Source: Corynespora cassiicola
Lineage: Eukaryota > Ascomycota > Dothideomycetes > Pleosporales > Corynesporascaceae
Direction of reading: 5' to 3'
DNA length: 64,000 nt
Assembly (NCBI GenBank): GCA_022059125.1
Contig: JAEUWY010000020.1
Location: 1,054,001 to 1,118,000, forward strand
Shown: piece by piece, positions 21,490 to 31,509 of the stretch
Layout of the letters: the number at the start of each line of letters is the position of its first letter
Numbering within the stretch: the first letter of the stretch is position 1
The notes under the pieces: generated by a model
Databases searched by the model: none
Told to the model about the DNA's origin: nothing
The model's input: the letters and a program-made list of their open reading frames with translations, nothing else
Position numbers and translations under genes: made by a program

Positions 21490-22143
21490 CGCGAGGGAGC
21501 TGACCTTGGCCACTTCAAAAGCTAAGTCGATGGAATTTTCGTGCGTGTAATTGGTATTTGGGCTTTTGCACCCATCAGGTGTTTCGCCGGGAAGCATCCC
21601 GCTTGAAAGCGCTTCTGCACTCATATATAATTTCTTTGTGCATCACTCGGCCGATGGCATAGGTTCGCCTCGTCTAAGCGCTATATACCCCCCCCTTCAG
21701 CGCCTCGGGTGCCTAGAGTGATTTATAACGGCCAGTTAAGGCCCTGTCGGCTCCATAATCAACTCTCCCGGTTCGAAAAAGGCCGTGCCGCGGGTTCCGG
21801 ATATGATTTGAACGGATCTTGCCGGGTCAGCACTGGCCACCTAGCTGAATATAAGACAAGTCGTGAAGTTTGATTCAATATGGGATTTTGCGAAGATTGG
21901 TTCTAGAGACTTAGTTACAGGTTCCACATACTGGTACGGAGTTCTTATGCCTGTCCGAGAACGTCAATAATGGGAACCCGAAAAATATCTTATTTGCTTC
22001 TTCTGTCAAGCGCCAAATTGTGACAGCTTAGTCTTGATCAGACATAAAGTATATATATTTACGCGGTTCACTTGTTTTGAAAAGTCTGCTGCTTTGTAGA
22101 TAGATGACTACAGGCTGCACGAGTGGCGCTGTTGAACTACCAT
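21490..22143. other. Intergenic with a degenerate MITE copy
   Basis: No gene. It holds the promoter of the interrupted secreted gene, a run of nine C at 21688-21696, and the MITE-like copy annotated separately. Confidence 0.4.
21698..21810. mobile_element. Degenerate MITE copy A (Tc1/mariner-like family)
   Basis: The core TGTCGGCTCCATAATCAAC, followed after a few bases by GGTTCGAAAAAGG, aligns with the interior of the well-preserved element at 60082-60213 (TGTCGGTTCCATAATCAAC ... ATTTGAAAAAAAGG). The left part CAGCGCCTCGGG also resembles copy B at 23795. The right terminal repeat is not recognisable, so the right boundary is approximate and the copy is probably decayed. Confidence 0.5.
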
Positions 22144-23350
22144 TCACCCCTCCAGAAATTTCTCAATGATTCTCGCCTTTCCAGCGGCATCCTCCAGTGG
22201 GACCCATCCATCACCTGGTTTTTTGTAGTCTGAAAAAGCTAACAGAGACCTAAAGACACTACGAGCCATTATGGGAAGTTCCTCTACACTAGCATCCCAC
22301 TTCCACTCCACGTCCTCCACCCTGTCGTCCTCGAAATGATGAACCTGGATGGTAACGGGCTTATCATACGCTCCAGCTTGTAGACTAATACCCGAAGGAG
22401 ATATTACACGGATCTCACCGAACTCGAGATTGATGGTCCAGGTAAGTGAAGGAGTTCTGGGGAAAGGCTGGCCACGGCGAAAAAGAAATGACAGCGTTGC
22501 GTCCTGGACCGTGTGCGCCGATTCCTTCAGACTTCCATGTAGAGTTAGTAGATCTGGAACGTCCGATTTAATTGTCTCGACAATTGTGTTGGTCGAGTTG
22601 TCTCGTATCTTGACGTCGGGACGCTGAAGCTGGGCTTTGGCATAAACGGTATCCAGATCTCCAACGACTGATAGGACAAAATCGAAAACTGTCGCGACAA
22701 CAAGTTAGGTATTAATTGTTTGTATTCGTCTTTATGGACTTACCATGGCCGAATCCAATGACAATAGGATTCCCTCCAACTTCTCTTTGCGCAAAATACT
22801 TCAGTCCGGTCGGCAGGATGTCTCGGCTGATGCTACCACCATAAGCTCTTACATCCGCACTGAGCACTTTCCCTAGCTCTCCACTTTCAACCAGCTCACG
22901 CAACTTCAATACTGGAGCTGCCCATCTGCCTTGTAGTCCCACTGCAACTCTGGATCCGCTCTTCTTCGCCGCCTCAACCAGCTCTTCAATATGCTCCTTC
23001 TTTGCTGCGATCGGCCACTCGACGTACACATCTTTTCCTGCGCGGACGCTTGGAATTATCGTCTCGTAATGTTTGTCTACACGTGTATTGCAGATGACGA
23101 GATCAACATCTGGGTCCGCTGCCAAGTCTTCCGAGGAGCCATAGGCCTTGGTGTTTGGTGGCAGGTCGTATGCCTTGATAGCAGATCTTGCTGCGTCAAC
23201 GCTGCTATTTAAAAGGGCTATGATTGAAATTTTGGATCGACCCGCAGGTGTAAGCAAACCCGGTAGGTGTGCAGCAGAAGCCCAGGATGTTGTGGCAGAA
23301 CTGGAAAGACCAATCAAAGCTGTACGAAGGGGTTGCGACCTAGGAGACAT
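22144..23350 (-). CDS. GAL80-like protein of the Gfo/Idh/MocA family
   Basis: NAD(P)-binding Rossmann protein of 383 residues from exons 23350-22744 and 22688-22144 (intron 22689-22743, 55 nt). The start TALIGLSSSATTSWASAAHLPGL follows the Gal80 pattern rather than a textbook GxGxxG enzyme. Where Gfo/Idh/MocA enzymes carry the catalytic Lys of the EKP motif, this protein has EWP at residues 111-113. Yeast Gal80, a regulator and not an enzyme, also lacks that Lys. The C-terminal half has the open-faced beta-sheet domain (FGHVFDFVLSVVGDL, then WTINLEFGEIRVISPSG). It is probably a cofactor-sensing regulator or an inactive oxidoreductase; a Gal4-type partner is not adjacent. Degenerate MITE copies lie on both sides. 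Confidence 0.82.
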
Positions 23351-24497
23351 CGTGATTTCAATGTGAGTTTTGTTGGTATAAATGTGAAATCATTCTTGAA
23401 TTTTGGTGGATAGTCTTATACATATCGATCTGGATTTATAATTATGTTGGATTTGTAAGCCTGCACTCGCCCTGCGAACGCAGGATAGAGGGCGAAGGAT
23501 TTAACCTGCGTATTGGGGGATCCAGTCATTGACGTGATCTGGTGTATTCAATGGTCATTGGGCAATGGCTTTGTAATTCTAAGCTTACATTCTGTCAACC
23601 GATCCGAGTAAAGAGGGATAGCTTTAGCCTACTCCCTCCAGCTTTCAATCGAGATTTTGTGTTTTTATGGAATAAAAATCGACATAAAGACTGGAATGTT
23701 TAGTTGCCTGTATGATATATATGAAAGCGCATTGGAAATTCATAGGAGTCGAGATGGTGTTCGTAAGATAACCGGGGACAAATGATCATTCATACAGTCG
23801 TTCCTCGGGCTCACTTAGTGCTCTTTCGGCTCCGTAATCAAATCTTCCGATTCAGGAAAAGGTGGCCCCGCGCTAGCCATCTGAGCCGGGGGGAGTGCAT
23901 CAAGTAGGTGCTTGATACAGGCGTGATCTTCTCAAAGGCGCAAAAGGTCACCCCTCACGACTTAGCGTGGTATATTTATACTGCGCCAATGAAAAGGGAT
24001 CGCTAGATGGTAGCAATTTGAACGTACCCACTCGTATCATCTAAATCAGCCGCTGCACTTTTTCGAATGCGAATGCGAGTAAACTTCTGTGCGTGATTTG
24101 GAATGCAGCGGAGTTTGGTGATTAGCGGAGTTTGGAACGAACCGGAGTTGCCGTCGAATCATATCACAGTGTATACGGCCCGCAGGGTCTGTGCGAAGTT
24201 ACGTAGACTGGGCAGAGCTAACCGCACAACAGGACCGATTTGTACACCTTAGGTTTTGGCTGTAGGCTTGGCTTAAGCGTATTCGTATCATCTGCTTCTA
24301 CAAATATAAAAACAATATCCTATATAAAGAATAAAAGAAGGTCTATAGAATGGAATCATTTTCGTTACAGGAGAAACCTAACTAATAAAAGTCTCTACAA
24401 ACTGCTATTCCTTAGCCTCAAGTGCCGAGCTGTTGAACTCGTCTAAGATTCTACGGAAATTCTTTTCTTACCAAAATTTCCATCATTTAGAAGAACT
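23351..24497. other. Intergenic with a degenerate MITE copy
   Basis: 1.15 kb between divergent genes. The open frame at 24240-24446 is AT-rich and featureless. It contains the MITE copy at 23795-23897; otherwise nothing is recognised. Confidence 0.4.
23795..23897. mobile_element. Degenerate MITE copy B (Tc1/mariner-like family)
   Basis: Begins TA-CAGTCGTTCC, matching the CAGTCC start of the 60082 element, and ends GCTAGCCATCTGAGCCGGGGGGAG, the inverted match of that element's left end. The interior TTCGGCTCCGTAATCAAATCT aligns with the other copies. The right TA duplication is lost (GTGCA). Length is 103 bp against 132 for the best copy. Confidence 0.6.
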
Positions 24498-25425
24498 ATG
24501 GCCGTGGACCGGTCTGAAAGACATTACTTCTTCGAATATGACCCTTCAACTGCAGGAGTTGCCATCGGAGCCATCGCTTTTGGTATCATAACTTCACTTC
24601 ACATTTTCCGATTTGTAAAGACATTCAAAGCAATACGAATGAAATTGCTCGTTGTTCTTAGTATGGCATCATTTAGTAAGATTATTTCCATGGTATCCTT
24701 CCCTACTGGTGTTTGATCTGACCCCAGCCTTTCGCAGACGAAGTCCTGGCCTACGCACTCCGCATCCCCGGAAGCAATAGCAACCCTACAGGCGCAGTTG
24801 CACCATTGAGCCCGCTCTTATTTTTCATTACGCCTTTGATGGTCACATCGGCCATATACATCGTATTCTACAAGATGGCGCTGCGAATTGCGCCTCACTA
24901 CACTATAATCAAGCTGCCTCTAGTGGTCAAACTTTGGGGTGCTGGAGATATCATATGTCAATTACTGGTATCTACTGGAGCAATGTTAGCCAGTAGGGCA
25001 GAAAACCAAGGACAGAGGAGCGCCGGTAAAGCAATTTTGCTGGCTGTACTGGGGATCCATACCGTAACCCTGGCAGCATTCACGATGATTGTCGTCCACT
25101 GGCAACACCGCTCGTCAAGGCTTATCGAGGCCTCAAACTCTTCTCGACTTGATTTTTGGGCTTTATATTGCGCTTGTGGCATGATTATATTGCGTGGGAT
25201 ACTTCGCTTTGGTGAGATTGCAAGTGGTCCTGTAAGTGCATAAATATACTGTCTTTTTGAGAGCATCAACTCACCTAGGCCAAACAGGATGGTCCGATTC
25301 AAAAACACGAGGTCGCATTCTATTTTTTCGACTTTGTACCTGTCTTAACTGCGTTGACTGCATGTCTCCAATTTTACGGCAATGATACCCTGAAAGCTTT
25401 CCCTAGTGGGACCGTGGAAACATAA
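24498..25425 (+). CDS. RTA1-like multi-span membrane protein
   Basis: Family of fungal 7-TM proteins (Rta1, Rsb1) linked to sphingoid-base or lipid translocation and azole or aminocholesterol resistance at the plasma membrane. Three exons, 24498-24675, 24738-25231 and 25279-25425, give 272 residues; introns are 62 and 47 nt. The first helix region reads GVAIGAIAFGIITSLHIF. The spliced joint gives ASFNEVLAYALRIP, then LFFITPLMVTSAIYIVFYKM, KLWGAGDIICQLL, LGIHTVTLAAFTMIV and CACGMIILRGILRFGE. The last exon supplies the family's typical HEVAFYFFDFVPVL. No single ORF shows the whole gene. Substrate unknown. Confidence 0.87.
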
Positions 25426-25808
25426 AAGATTTGTATAGCTAGAATAATAAGATGCTAAACGCATATAGAACCCCGCTTTATAGTGTGTTTTATTGTATTT
25501 ATTAAATTTTGGATCATTCCACCGCGAATTTCACTTCTTCAGTGTACTTTTGTAAGGTATTAAAAATTAGCATTTTCCTTTGCTATTCATATAACAAATA
25601 GTGAAGATATTTCCTAATATCACGGAACTTTTCACTGGAACTATTTCTCGATTAAAGCTTTGAGCGAGGACATTTCACACAAATAATCATAATGGGCGGA
25701 TTATATATGAGCTGACATTTGGACGCCCCTTCCACATTTGTTACAACATTACTTGTCACCATTGCTCTGAAGCTCGCACTCCGCATCCCGGACCACACAG
25801 TATTCAAA
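25426..25808. other. AT-rich intergenic stretch
   Basis: 383 bp of AT-rich sequence between the RTA1 gene and the broken secreted gene; no gene seen. Confidence 0.35.
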
Positions 25809-27922
25809 ATGAGGCTACCCTATTTTATCGGGATTTTTGCCTGTCTGGTCGTCGCAGTCGTTGCGGATGTAGCCTTTGACCCGCCTCACACGAATTTCTC
25901 GATCCCTTTCGAGAATCACTCTCATGCCCAGAATTGGGATCTGTTGGACCCAGCAAAGGATGAAGAGTGGAATAAAGCTATTTGTAAAGGGAGTAAACTG
26001 ATGCAAGCTATGCAAGTAGGGGATTCAGAAGCTATCAAGTTCTATAGCCCTTCTTCACCGACTGTGCAGAGCCACTGGAAATTCCCGGGTAAGTTTACTT
26101 TGATAATCAGATTGATAACATTTACTGATTTACATCGTAGGCGCTTTTAGAGACTGGTTCTGGTAAGTGCTACGTCTGGTCTTTAGGTATAATTGTGAAG
26201 ACTTTGTATCAATTTCGTATTTCAAGGTGAAGTGTCTTGGTTCAGGCTGTATTATGTTTCGTTTAATAACCTGTTGTCATCCATATGGCCCGTAAAATAA
26301 TATTTTGAGCTGGATTACTGTTCTCTTCTGAAACTATTAATCTCGACAGAGAACTTAGGCTATCTGGAATCATTGCTAACAAATTATGAACAGGTTCGTG
26401 AGCGATGCTGCAGAAGTCAAGCCAGGTTTTGAGCTGCTAGATGAAGTCTGGGGGTTGGGCGATGCCCTTCGCGGCATTGGGGTTTCTGCTGGCCCTGTCA
26501 GTTTTCCAACGGCTAATTTCTTGCTGATACCTAACCAGGTCACTACAGGTCGAAGATCGTAACCTTCCCGGAAAGAACAAAGTTCTTTATGCCACCCATG
26601 GATGGCCTTGGGATGAGCATGATCAAGAAATAGATGCCAAAGGCCAGAAATACGAAGTGCCTGGGAAGACTAAGATTTATAGAGTACTTTCCTCTATGTT
26701 GTTTTGATCAGATGGTATCCAGGAGTTACTAACCTAGCCACAGGCTACCGATGCTTTGATGGTATATGGAATCAACAACGAAGAAGGAGGTATGCAAAAT
26801 CAGATCTCCTGATACTCAATTTGTCACTAACGCATTCCAGTAATGTGTGCCCTAATTCAACTCAGTCCAAAATTCAAAGTTCGGTATCGAGAAGATTGAG
26901 AAGAAGAAGATCTTCCAGAGCTTCAAAAGGCTTCTGATATTGCCTGGGGACTTTGGAATGACGATGAAAAGCTCACCGACGAGCGTCGTAAGAGTCTAAG
27001 ATATTTTGCTGTTTCGGCTATCAGTAACTGGGACACCAAGGCCCTTATACAACGTGCCATAGGCAACTCTCCATTGAATCCATGGCTCACGAAAGAAAGC
27101 GGGGAAAAATACCAGGGACATATTTTCTATATGGACTCTGAGGAGGGCCTTGCGCTTTTAGGTAAGATCACGTAGTCCAGCCCCCCCGCCGGCTCAGATG
27201 TCTAGCGGAAAAAGACCTTGTTCAATAAGAGGGTGATTACAGAGTTAAAAGAGAATTCTCCGAATGTCATAAAGAATGCTAAATGTTCAATCCCGGGGGA
27301 AGGGATTATGAACGACTTCTTAGTCATGCGATACGATATTGATTTCGAGCAGGATCTCCAAACGGTCAAGGTCTTGGATACCTCTTAGTACAACACAAAG
27401 AGGGCCTTGGGCAGAAATCAGTTCTTTCTGTTCATATTTTCCAGTGTGATCGGTACCACGGAGATGCATGCCTGCTCTTCAAAATCGAGGATGGACCATC
27501 CAGCCTAAACCCTTTCAAAGATCCACCACCTCCTGAAGATCCATTCCGGGATCCACCTCAAGCTTCAGATGTGGTCCATGGCAAGTGGAAACATGTACAA
27601 ATTGCGAGAGGTAAAAAAAACAAGGCCAATTCGTTTGAAAGGATCCATAAGATTCACTAGATGCTTCCTTCGGCGGCTAATGGCGGGAATTGCTGGCGTT
27701 TCCGTGACGCAACTATCGATATTGATATCCGGCCGATGATACTCTATGTAACTTCAAGATCCTAATTTGAAGGCGTGGGGCAACATGTTGTCACTTTATA
27801 AGTGGTAGCTGGTATTTATACTAGCTCTACATTAATTTTACTTTACAGAATTGCGACTTCAATGTGAACTCAAGAACGCAGCCAATGAACAAGAGGAGAT
27901 ACCAGAAACGCGCTTACTATGA
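25809..27922 (+). pseudogene. Decayed multi-exon secreted-protein gene, family unknown
   Basis: The start at 25809 encodes a signal peptide (MRLPYFIGIFACLVVAVVA). Likely exons: 25809-26088, 26141-26162, 26394-26496, 26549-26691 or so, about 26745-26789, about 26841-27161, 27243 onward (donor uncertain near 27363-27370), about 27444-27610, and 27849-27922. The joined frame is protein-like throughout: VLYATHGWPWDEHDQE, ALMVYGINNEEG, LRYFAVSAISNWD, CLLFKIEDGPSS. One in-frame TGA at 26897-26899 (RED-stop-EEE, compatible with CGA to TGA) breaks it and no intron removes it. Two introns are unusually long (231 and 238 nt), and the one at 27162-27242 contains a transposon end. No known domain recognised. 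It might still be a gene if TGA is read through or is a base error. Confidence 0.5.
27173..27208. mobile_element. Solo MITE end inside an intron
   Basis: TAGTCCAGCCCCCCC followed by GGCTCAGATGTCTAGCGG matches the left terminal repeat of the element at 60082 (CAGTCCATCCCCC, GGCTCAGATGTCTGGCGG). Only about 36 bp is present, so this is a truncated relic. Without it the host intron would be about 45 nt, a normal size here. Confidence 0.6.
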
Positions 27923-28106
27923 AGCATATCAGTTAGAATGCATAAAAAATGGAGCGGAGCCCGAACTCTGTTGAGATTTTTGTCAAAATGATGAACGCCA
28001 CTGCTCCAGTACAAAAAGTTAAGAAGGCTGACGCCCACCCTTATACATTACGCTCGAGTATGATAACGCGGAATATGATGATACAACAGAAAAAAACGTA
28101 ACTGAG

Positions 28107-29528
28107 CTAATGGCTATCATATACAAACTTACCTCGGCCTTCCATTGCCGAGTCAAGCACTTTCTTCACATTTTCTACCAACGCATTGTCGAAGAATGCT
28201 ACCCCGAGCTCTTGGCTTGTGAACCAACTAGCGCGATCCAGATTGCCAGAACCAAGGAGAAGCACTTCATCATCAACAATCATTAGCTTGAGATGGGATT
28301 GCTGAGGTTCGCCTCCCTCTTGACCCCTGGGTTTCGACCCGTTAATTGGCTCAAAGTACGAAATCTGCAGACGGCCAGGCTTGGGCGAGGAGATCGCCAT
28401 TTCTTCATCAGAAGAGGAACGACCGGTGGCCGAGTCAAGGCTTTCGTAGCGTTTTATGAGCTTTTTGACGCAGCGCGAAGTCGTAGTTCCAGCTGTGACA
28501 AGCTGCTCGAGCACCATGAGCCTTTCGGACGTGAGGATTGAAACGTCGATGCCCCGGCTAAGTGCCCTGAGTAGACCGGAAAGAACCGGAGGGGATGTCA
28601 GATTCGGTGTCTGTATACGTATGCTTCGTTCTGCTTTGGCGAATAAGGTCACCATAAATGCGTTCAATGGCGTAGATGGAGCAGTGACTTGGTCCGAAGA
28701 TGCAAATGGACGGAACCTCGGATTGCGGCGATGGGGACTTGGCAGAAAAGCAGTGGGGATTAAAGCACTTTTGGAGCGCGGGAAACTTGCGATGATATGG
28801 CCGTGTCCCAAATCCTTGGTTCCGGCTTCTTCAGCTGGGAGCATAGCTTCGTCTGTTTGGATGGCTGATTGTTCTCTTCGGTTCCAAAATTGGCTGTAAA
28901 ACTCCAGGAACTGGTTGACTATAGGCCCCGAGAACGTGATGGCACCTTCGAACCACTCTTCCCAGCTAATGTTGCAGGACGGCAAGATGACCGTTTGTCG
29001 ATCGATAATCATGAACTTTGGATGCATAACGCTAAACGGTAATAGAAAAACCGATTTTATCCTCAGGTCGAGTCCATTCAGTTCGGTAGGTGCGGGGAGG
29101 CCCAACTTTTTCATCCACACAGACGGTTTGTATGTCTGCCCAATGGCCGATTGCTTATGGAAGAGTTTTTGGAAAAGCGAGAGGGATGAAAAGCATAATC
29201 GCACCCGAATTTTCTCGGTGCCGCGGCGAACAGCTTTATCCGAAAGCTTCCGAAGAATGTCGTTCAGCGTATCCAGGCTTGATGAACGGGCCCAAAAGCA
29301 AGTGACAAGGATTAGCTCGTGGTTTGTGGATTCGAGGAGCGGAGCAAGGGATTTGTAGATCACAGAACCGGTCCCGTTCATAAATGAATGAACTGAAGAG
29401 CTGCTGATTAGAGATTTTGGATCGTGGGCGTAGTAGTTCGGATCATCTTGCGCTGCTTCAGAAGAAGTAGAATCCAATGTTGATAGAAAGGGCTCATGGA
29501 AATGCGGGTGGTTGGTAAGTCTCGACAT
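28107..29528 (-). CDS. Phospholipase D-superfamily protein (two HKD motifs)
   Basis: A 473-residue protein with two PLD phosphodiesterase motifs: HPKFMIIDRQ (about residue 169), followed by PSCNISWEEW in place of the usual GSxN, and HLKLMIVDDEVLLLGSGNLD (about residue 412). Each HxKx4D motif contributes half of a two-His active site. The spacing resembles cardiolipin-synthase or nuclease-type PLDs, not the large eukaryotic PLD1 with PX/PH domains. No membrane helix or signal is evident. I take the ATG at 29528 (MSRLTNHPHF). Near the 3' end GAGGTAAGT is a good donor and CTCAACAG near 27980 a possible acceptor, so the last 7 residues could instead be replaced by a short extra exon. It is divergent from RRP4. 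Confidence 0.82.
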   Translation of the reverse strand: MSRLTNHPHFHEPFLSTLDSTSSEAAQDDPNYYAHDPKSLISSSSVHSFMNGTGSVIYKSLAPLLESTNHELILVTCFWARSSSLDTLNDILRKLSDKAVRRGTEKIRVRLCFSSLSLFQKLFHKQSAIGQTYKPSVWMKKLGLPAPTELNGLDLRIKSVFLLPFSVMHPKFMIIDRQTVILPSCNISWEEWFEGAITFSGPIVNQFLEFYSQFWNRREQSAIQTDEAMLPAEEAGTKDLGHGHIIASFPRSKSALIPTAFLPSPHRRNPRFRPFASSDQVTAPSTPLNAFMVTLFAKAERSIRIQTPNLTSPPVLSGLLRALSRGIDVSILTSERLMVLEQLVTAGTTTSRCVKKLIKRYESLDSATGRSSSDEEMAISSPKPGRLQISYFEPINGSKPRGQEGGEPQQSHLKLMIVDDEVLLLGSGNLDRASWFTSQELGVAFFDNALVENVKKVLDSAMEGRGKFVYDSH

Positions 29529-29876
29529 ATTTGGGGTGAAGCTTCTGACCAAATTGTCAGAACCAGAACACGAGGGTGGCGTCGGTGAAGGTCCAGCAAA
29601 CAGATGGTGAGACGATGCAGAACGATGACTGCTGAGTGATGAAGCTTGGTCGAAGCTATGATTGCCATGGGACTAGTCCCTTTCTGGTCTAGCACATTCC
29701 TCTAAACCGGACTATCGTCGACCTTGCAGCTACCCCCGCCAAAATTTCATAAAGAACATCCACCAAACGCCTGCCTCCTGCGCGACACCGTCGACAGAGA
29801 ACCTGATCCTTTCGAATAATATTGAATCGCTCACGGCTAAGCACGCGCATTGGGCCTTGGCGCAGCTACCGTCAGA
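29529..29876. promoter_or_regulatory. Divergent promoter between the PLD-family gene and RRP4
   Basis: 348 bp shared upstream region of two head-to-head genes. No distinct TATA box recognised. Confidence 0.4.
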
Positions 29877-30911
29877 ATGCCCATCTCCATCCTACCGCCC
29901 AGCGTGGCTCCTACGCCCTCCCACCATGCCGCCGGCCGAGATGCAGACGACTCCGATGTCGAAATGTCCGACGACGATCTTCCTACAGCGACCGCTGGCT
30001 CTAAGAAAGCTGCCATCGTGACGCCGGGCGAACACATCACAAACGACCCTCAGTGGATGCGTGGCCACGGAACCTACATTCCCAATGAATCTACAACCAT
30101 AATATCAACTGTTGCTGGCACACTGCACAAGACAAACAAGCTTTTATCTGTACAGGCATTGCGCGCGCGGTACCAGCCTGAGATTGGAGACTTGGTCATT
30201 GGGAGGATAATAAGCGTTGGGGCAAAGAAGTGGAGTGTGGACATTGCAGCGCCTATGCTCGCGAGTTTGCCTTTGTCTGCGATCAACTTGCCTGGTGGAA
30301 TTCTGCGCAGAAGAACTGCTGTTGATGAGCTGAATATCAGGACTTTCTTCAGCGAAGGTGATCTGCTTGTTGCTGAAGTCCAGTCCCTGCATCAGGATAA
30401 TACTGCATCGTTGCACACAAGAAGCTTGAAATACGGAAAGCTGCGCAATGGTCTCTTCACTTCCTTGACAGGTGCCGGAGGAGGTATTTTGTCCCGGCGA
30501 GGTGGAGTCGTGCGTTCGCGTCGCCAGAACTTCACACTCAACACGGCGGCAGGTGAAATTGACGTCGTCCTTGGTGTCAACGGATACATTTGGGTTTCAA
30601 AGCACAAGGAGAGCAAGGAATCGAAAGACGTTAGCATCACGCGATTGGAGGAAGGGGTATCTGAAACCCTCTATTCGAGTCAGAACGACGAGATTGAGCC
30701 CCAAATTCTGAAGGAGATCACAAGGATCAGCACGCTCATCAAGGGCCTTGTCGCATGCGGATCCAGGGTGGATGAGGACATGATTGTGAAGGTTTACGAA
30801 GGTGCAGTTGAGCTTGAGGCTGAAGAAATGAGCTTGGGAGGTGTCGAGAAGGGTGTTGGTGCCAAGGGAGTAGTGGAAACGGTGTTGGCCAGACTCGAGG
30901 TTGGCGGTTGA
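29877..30911 (+). CDS. RRP4: Exosome complex RNA-binding subunit Rrp4
   Basis: Cap subunit of the RNA exosome, which degrades and processes RNA in nucleus and cytosol. The single exon gives 344 residues from the ATG at 29877 (MPISILPPSVAP). The N-terminal half has the conserved VTPGEHITNDPQWMRGHGTY block, then an S1 domain (about 95-170: YQPEIGDLVIGRIISVGAKKW) and a KH domain (about 175-290: GNFT-type LNGLFTSL and VVLGVNGYIWV). The GDLVIGRI and NGYIWV motifs are diagnostic for Rrp4 over Rrp40 or Csl4. Yeast Rrp4 is 359 residues, so the length fits. It is probably constitutive. Confidence 0.93.
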   Translation: MPISILPPSVAPTPSHHAAGRDADDSDVEMSDDDLPTATAGSKKAAIVTPGEHITNDPQWMRGHGTYIPNESTTIISTVAGTLHKTNKLLSVQALRARYQPEIGDLVIGRIISVGAKKWSVDIAAPMLASLPLSAINLPGGILRRRTAVDELNIRTFFSEGDLLVAEVQSLHQDNTASLHTRSLKYGKLRNGLFTSLTGAGGGILSRRGGVVRSRRQNFTLNTAAGEIDVVLGVNGYIWVSKHKESKESKDVSITRLEEGVSETLYSSQNDEIEPQILKEITRISTLIKGLVACGSRVDEDMIVKVYEGAVELEAEEMSLGGVEKGVGAKGVVETVLARLEVGG

Positions 30912-31509
30912 AAGAGCAGAAATTTGTGCAACAATTCTAAGATACCCCGGACTGTCAGCATGTAACCTTACAGATGCGTCTTTGACATAACATGAGCTAC
31001 AGGAACCGGTACCAACACACCGGGTCTCAAAGCCTGCAGCACAACAGGGACGGCATGGAACGGTCCGAAATCATGAAGTGTATAGAAACAGTACAAGCAA
31101 TTAGACAGCCAGTTGAGCTCCACGGACCTCATCAATATAGCCAAGAAGCGTCCTGATCAAAGTCGAAGCTCTGGAGTGATGTTAAACAGTTGTATGCATT
31201 GATTGACACGATATATAATCTCCATCGTATAGACCTATTACTACCCCAGTTTATATGAAAAACATGAGTAGGATGAGTGAAATGATCAAACCCAGCCCAT
31301 TGCTTCTTCCATCGAAACAATCGTAACACCCAATACATGACTATGTTGCAATAATACACAATTCGCATCGCGCATGCCAGCCAAACAGCTCCGAGGAGAG
31401 GGCAGCACCAAAAGCAATTGCTCACGGAATCAAGCCCGGCGAGTCAACCCCCACCCAACTCGACCCGCGGATCAGCGAGGAGTCAAAGCCAGGAGGACTC
31501 AAACCGGAC
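30912..31509. other. Intergenic, convergent 3' flanks
   Basis: About 600 bp between the converging RRP4 and wetA genes. The open frame at 31132-31425 (minus) has a Cys-rich start but no support. Confidence 0.4.

Noticed and set aside
21772..21790. GGTTCGAAA resembling a tRNA B-box
   Set aside because: Part of the MITE core; no A-box or acceptor stem in place.
31132..31425. 97-codon minus-strand frame with hydrophobic Cys-rich start
   Set aside because: Lies in the shared 3' flank of two genes, with no conserved motif.
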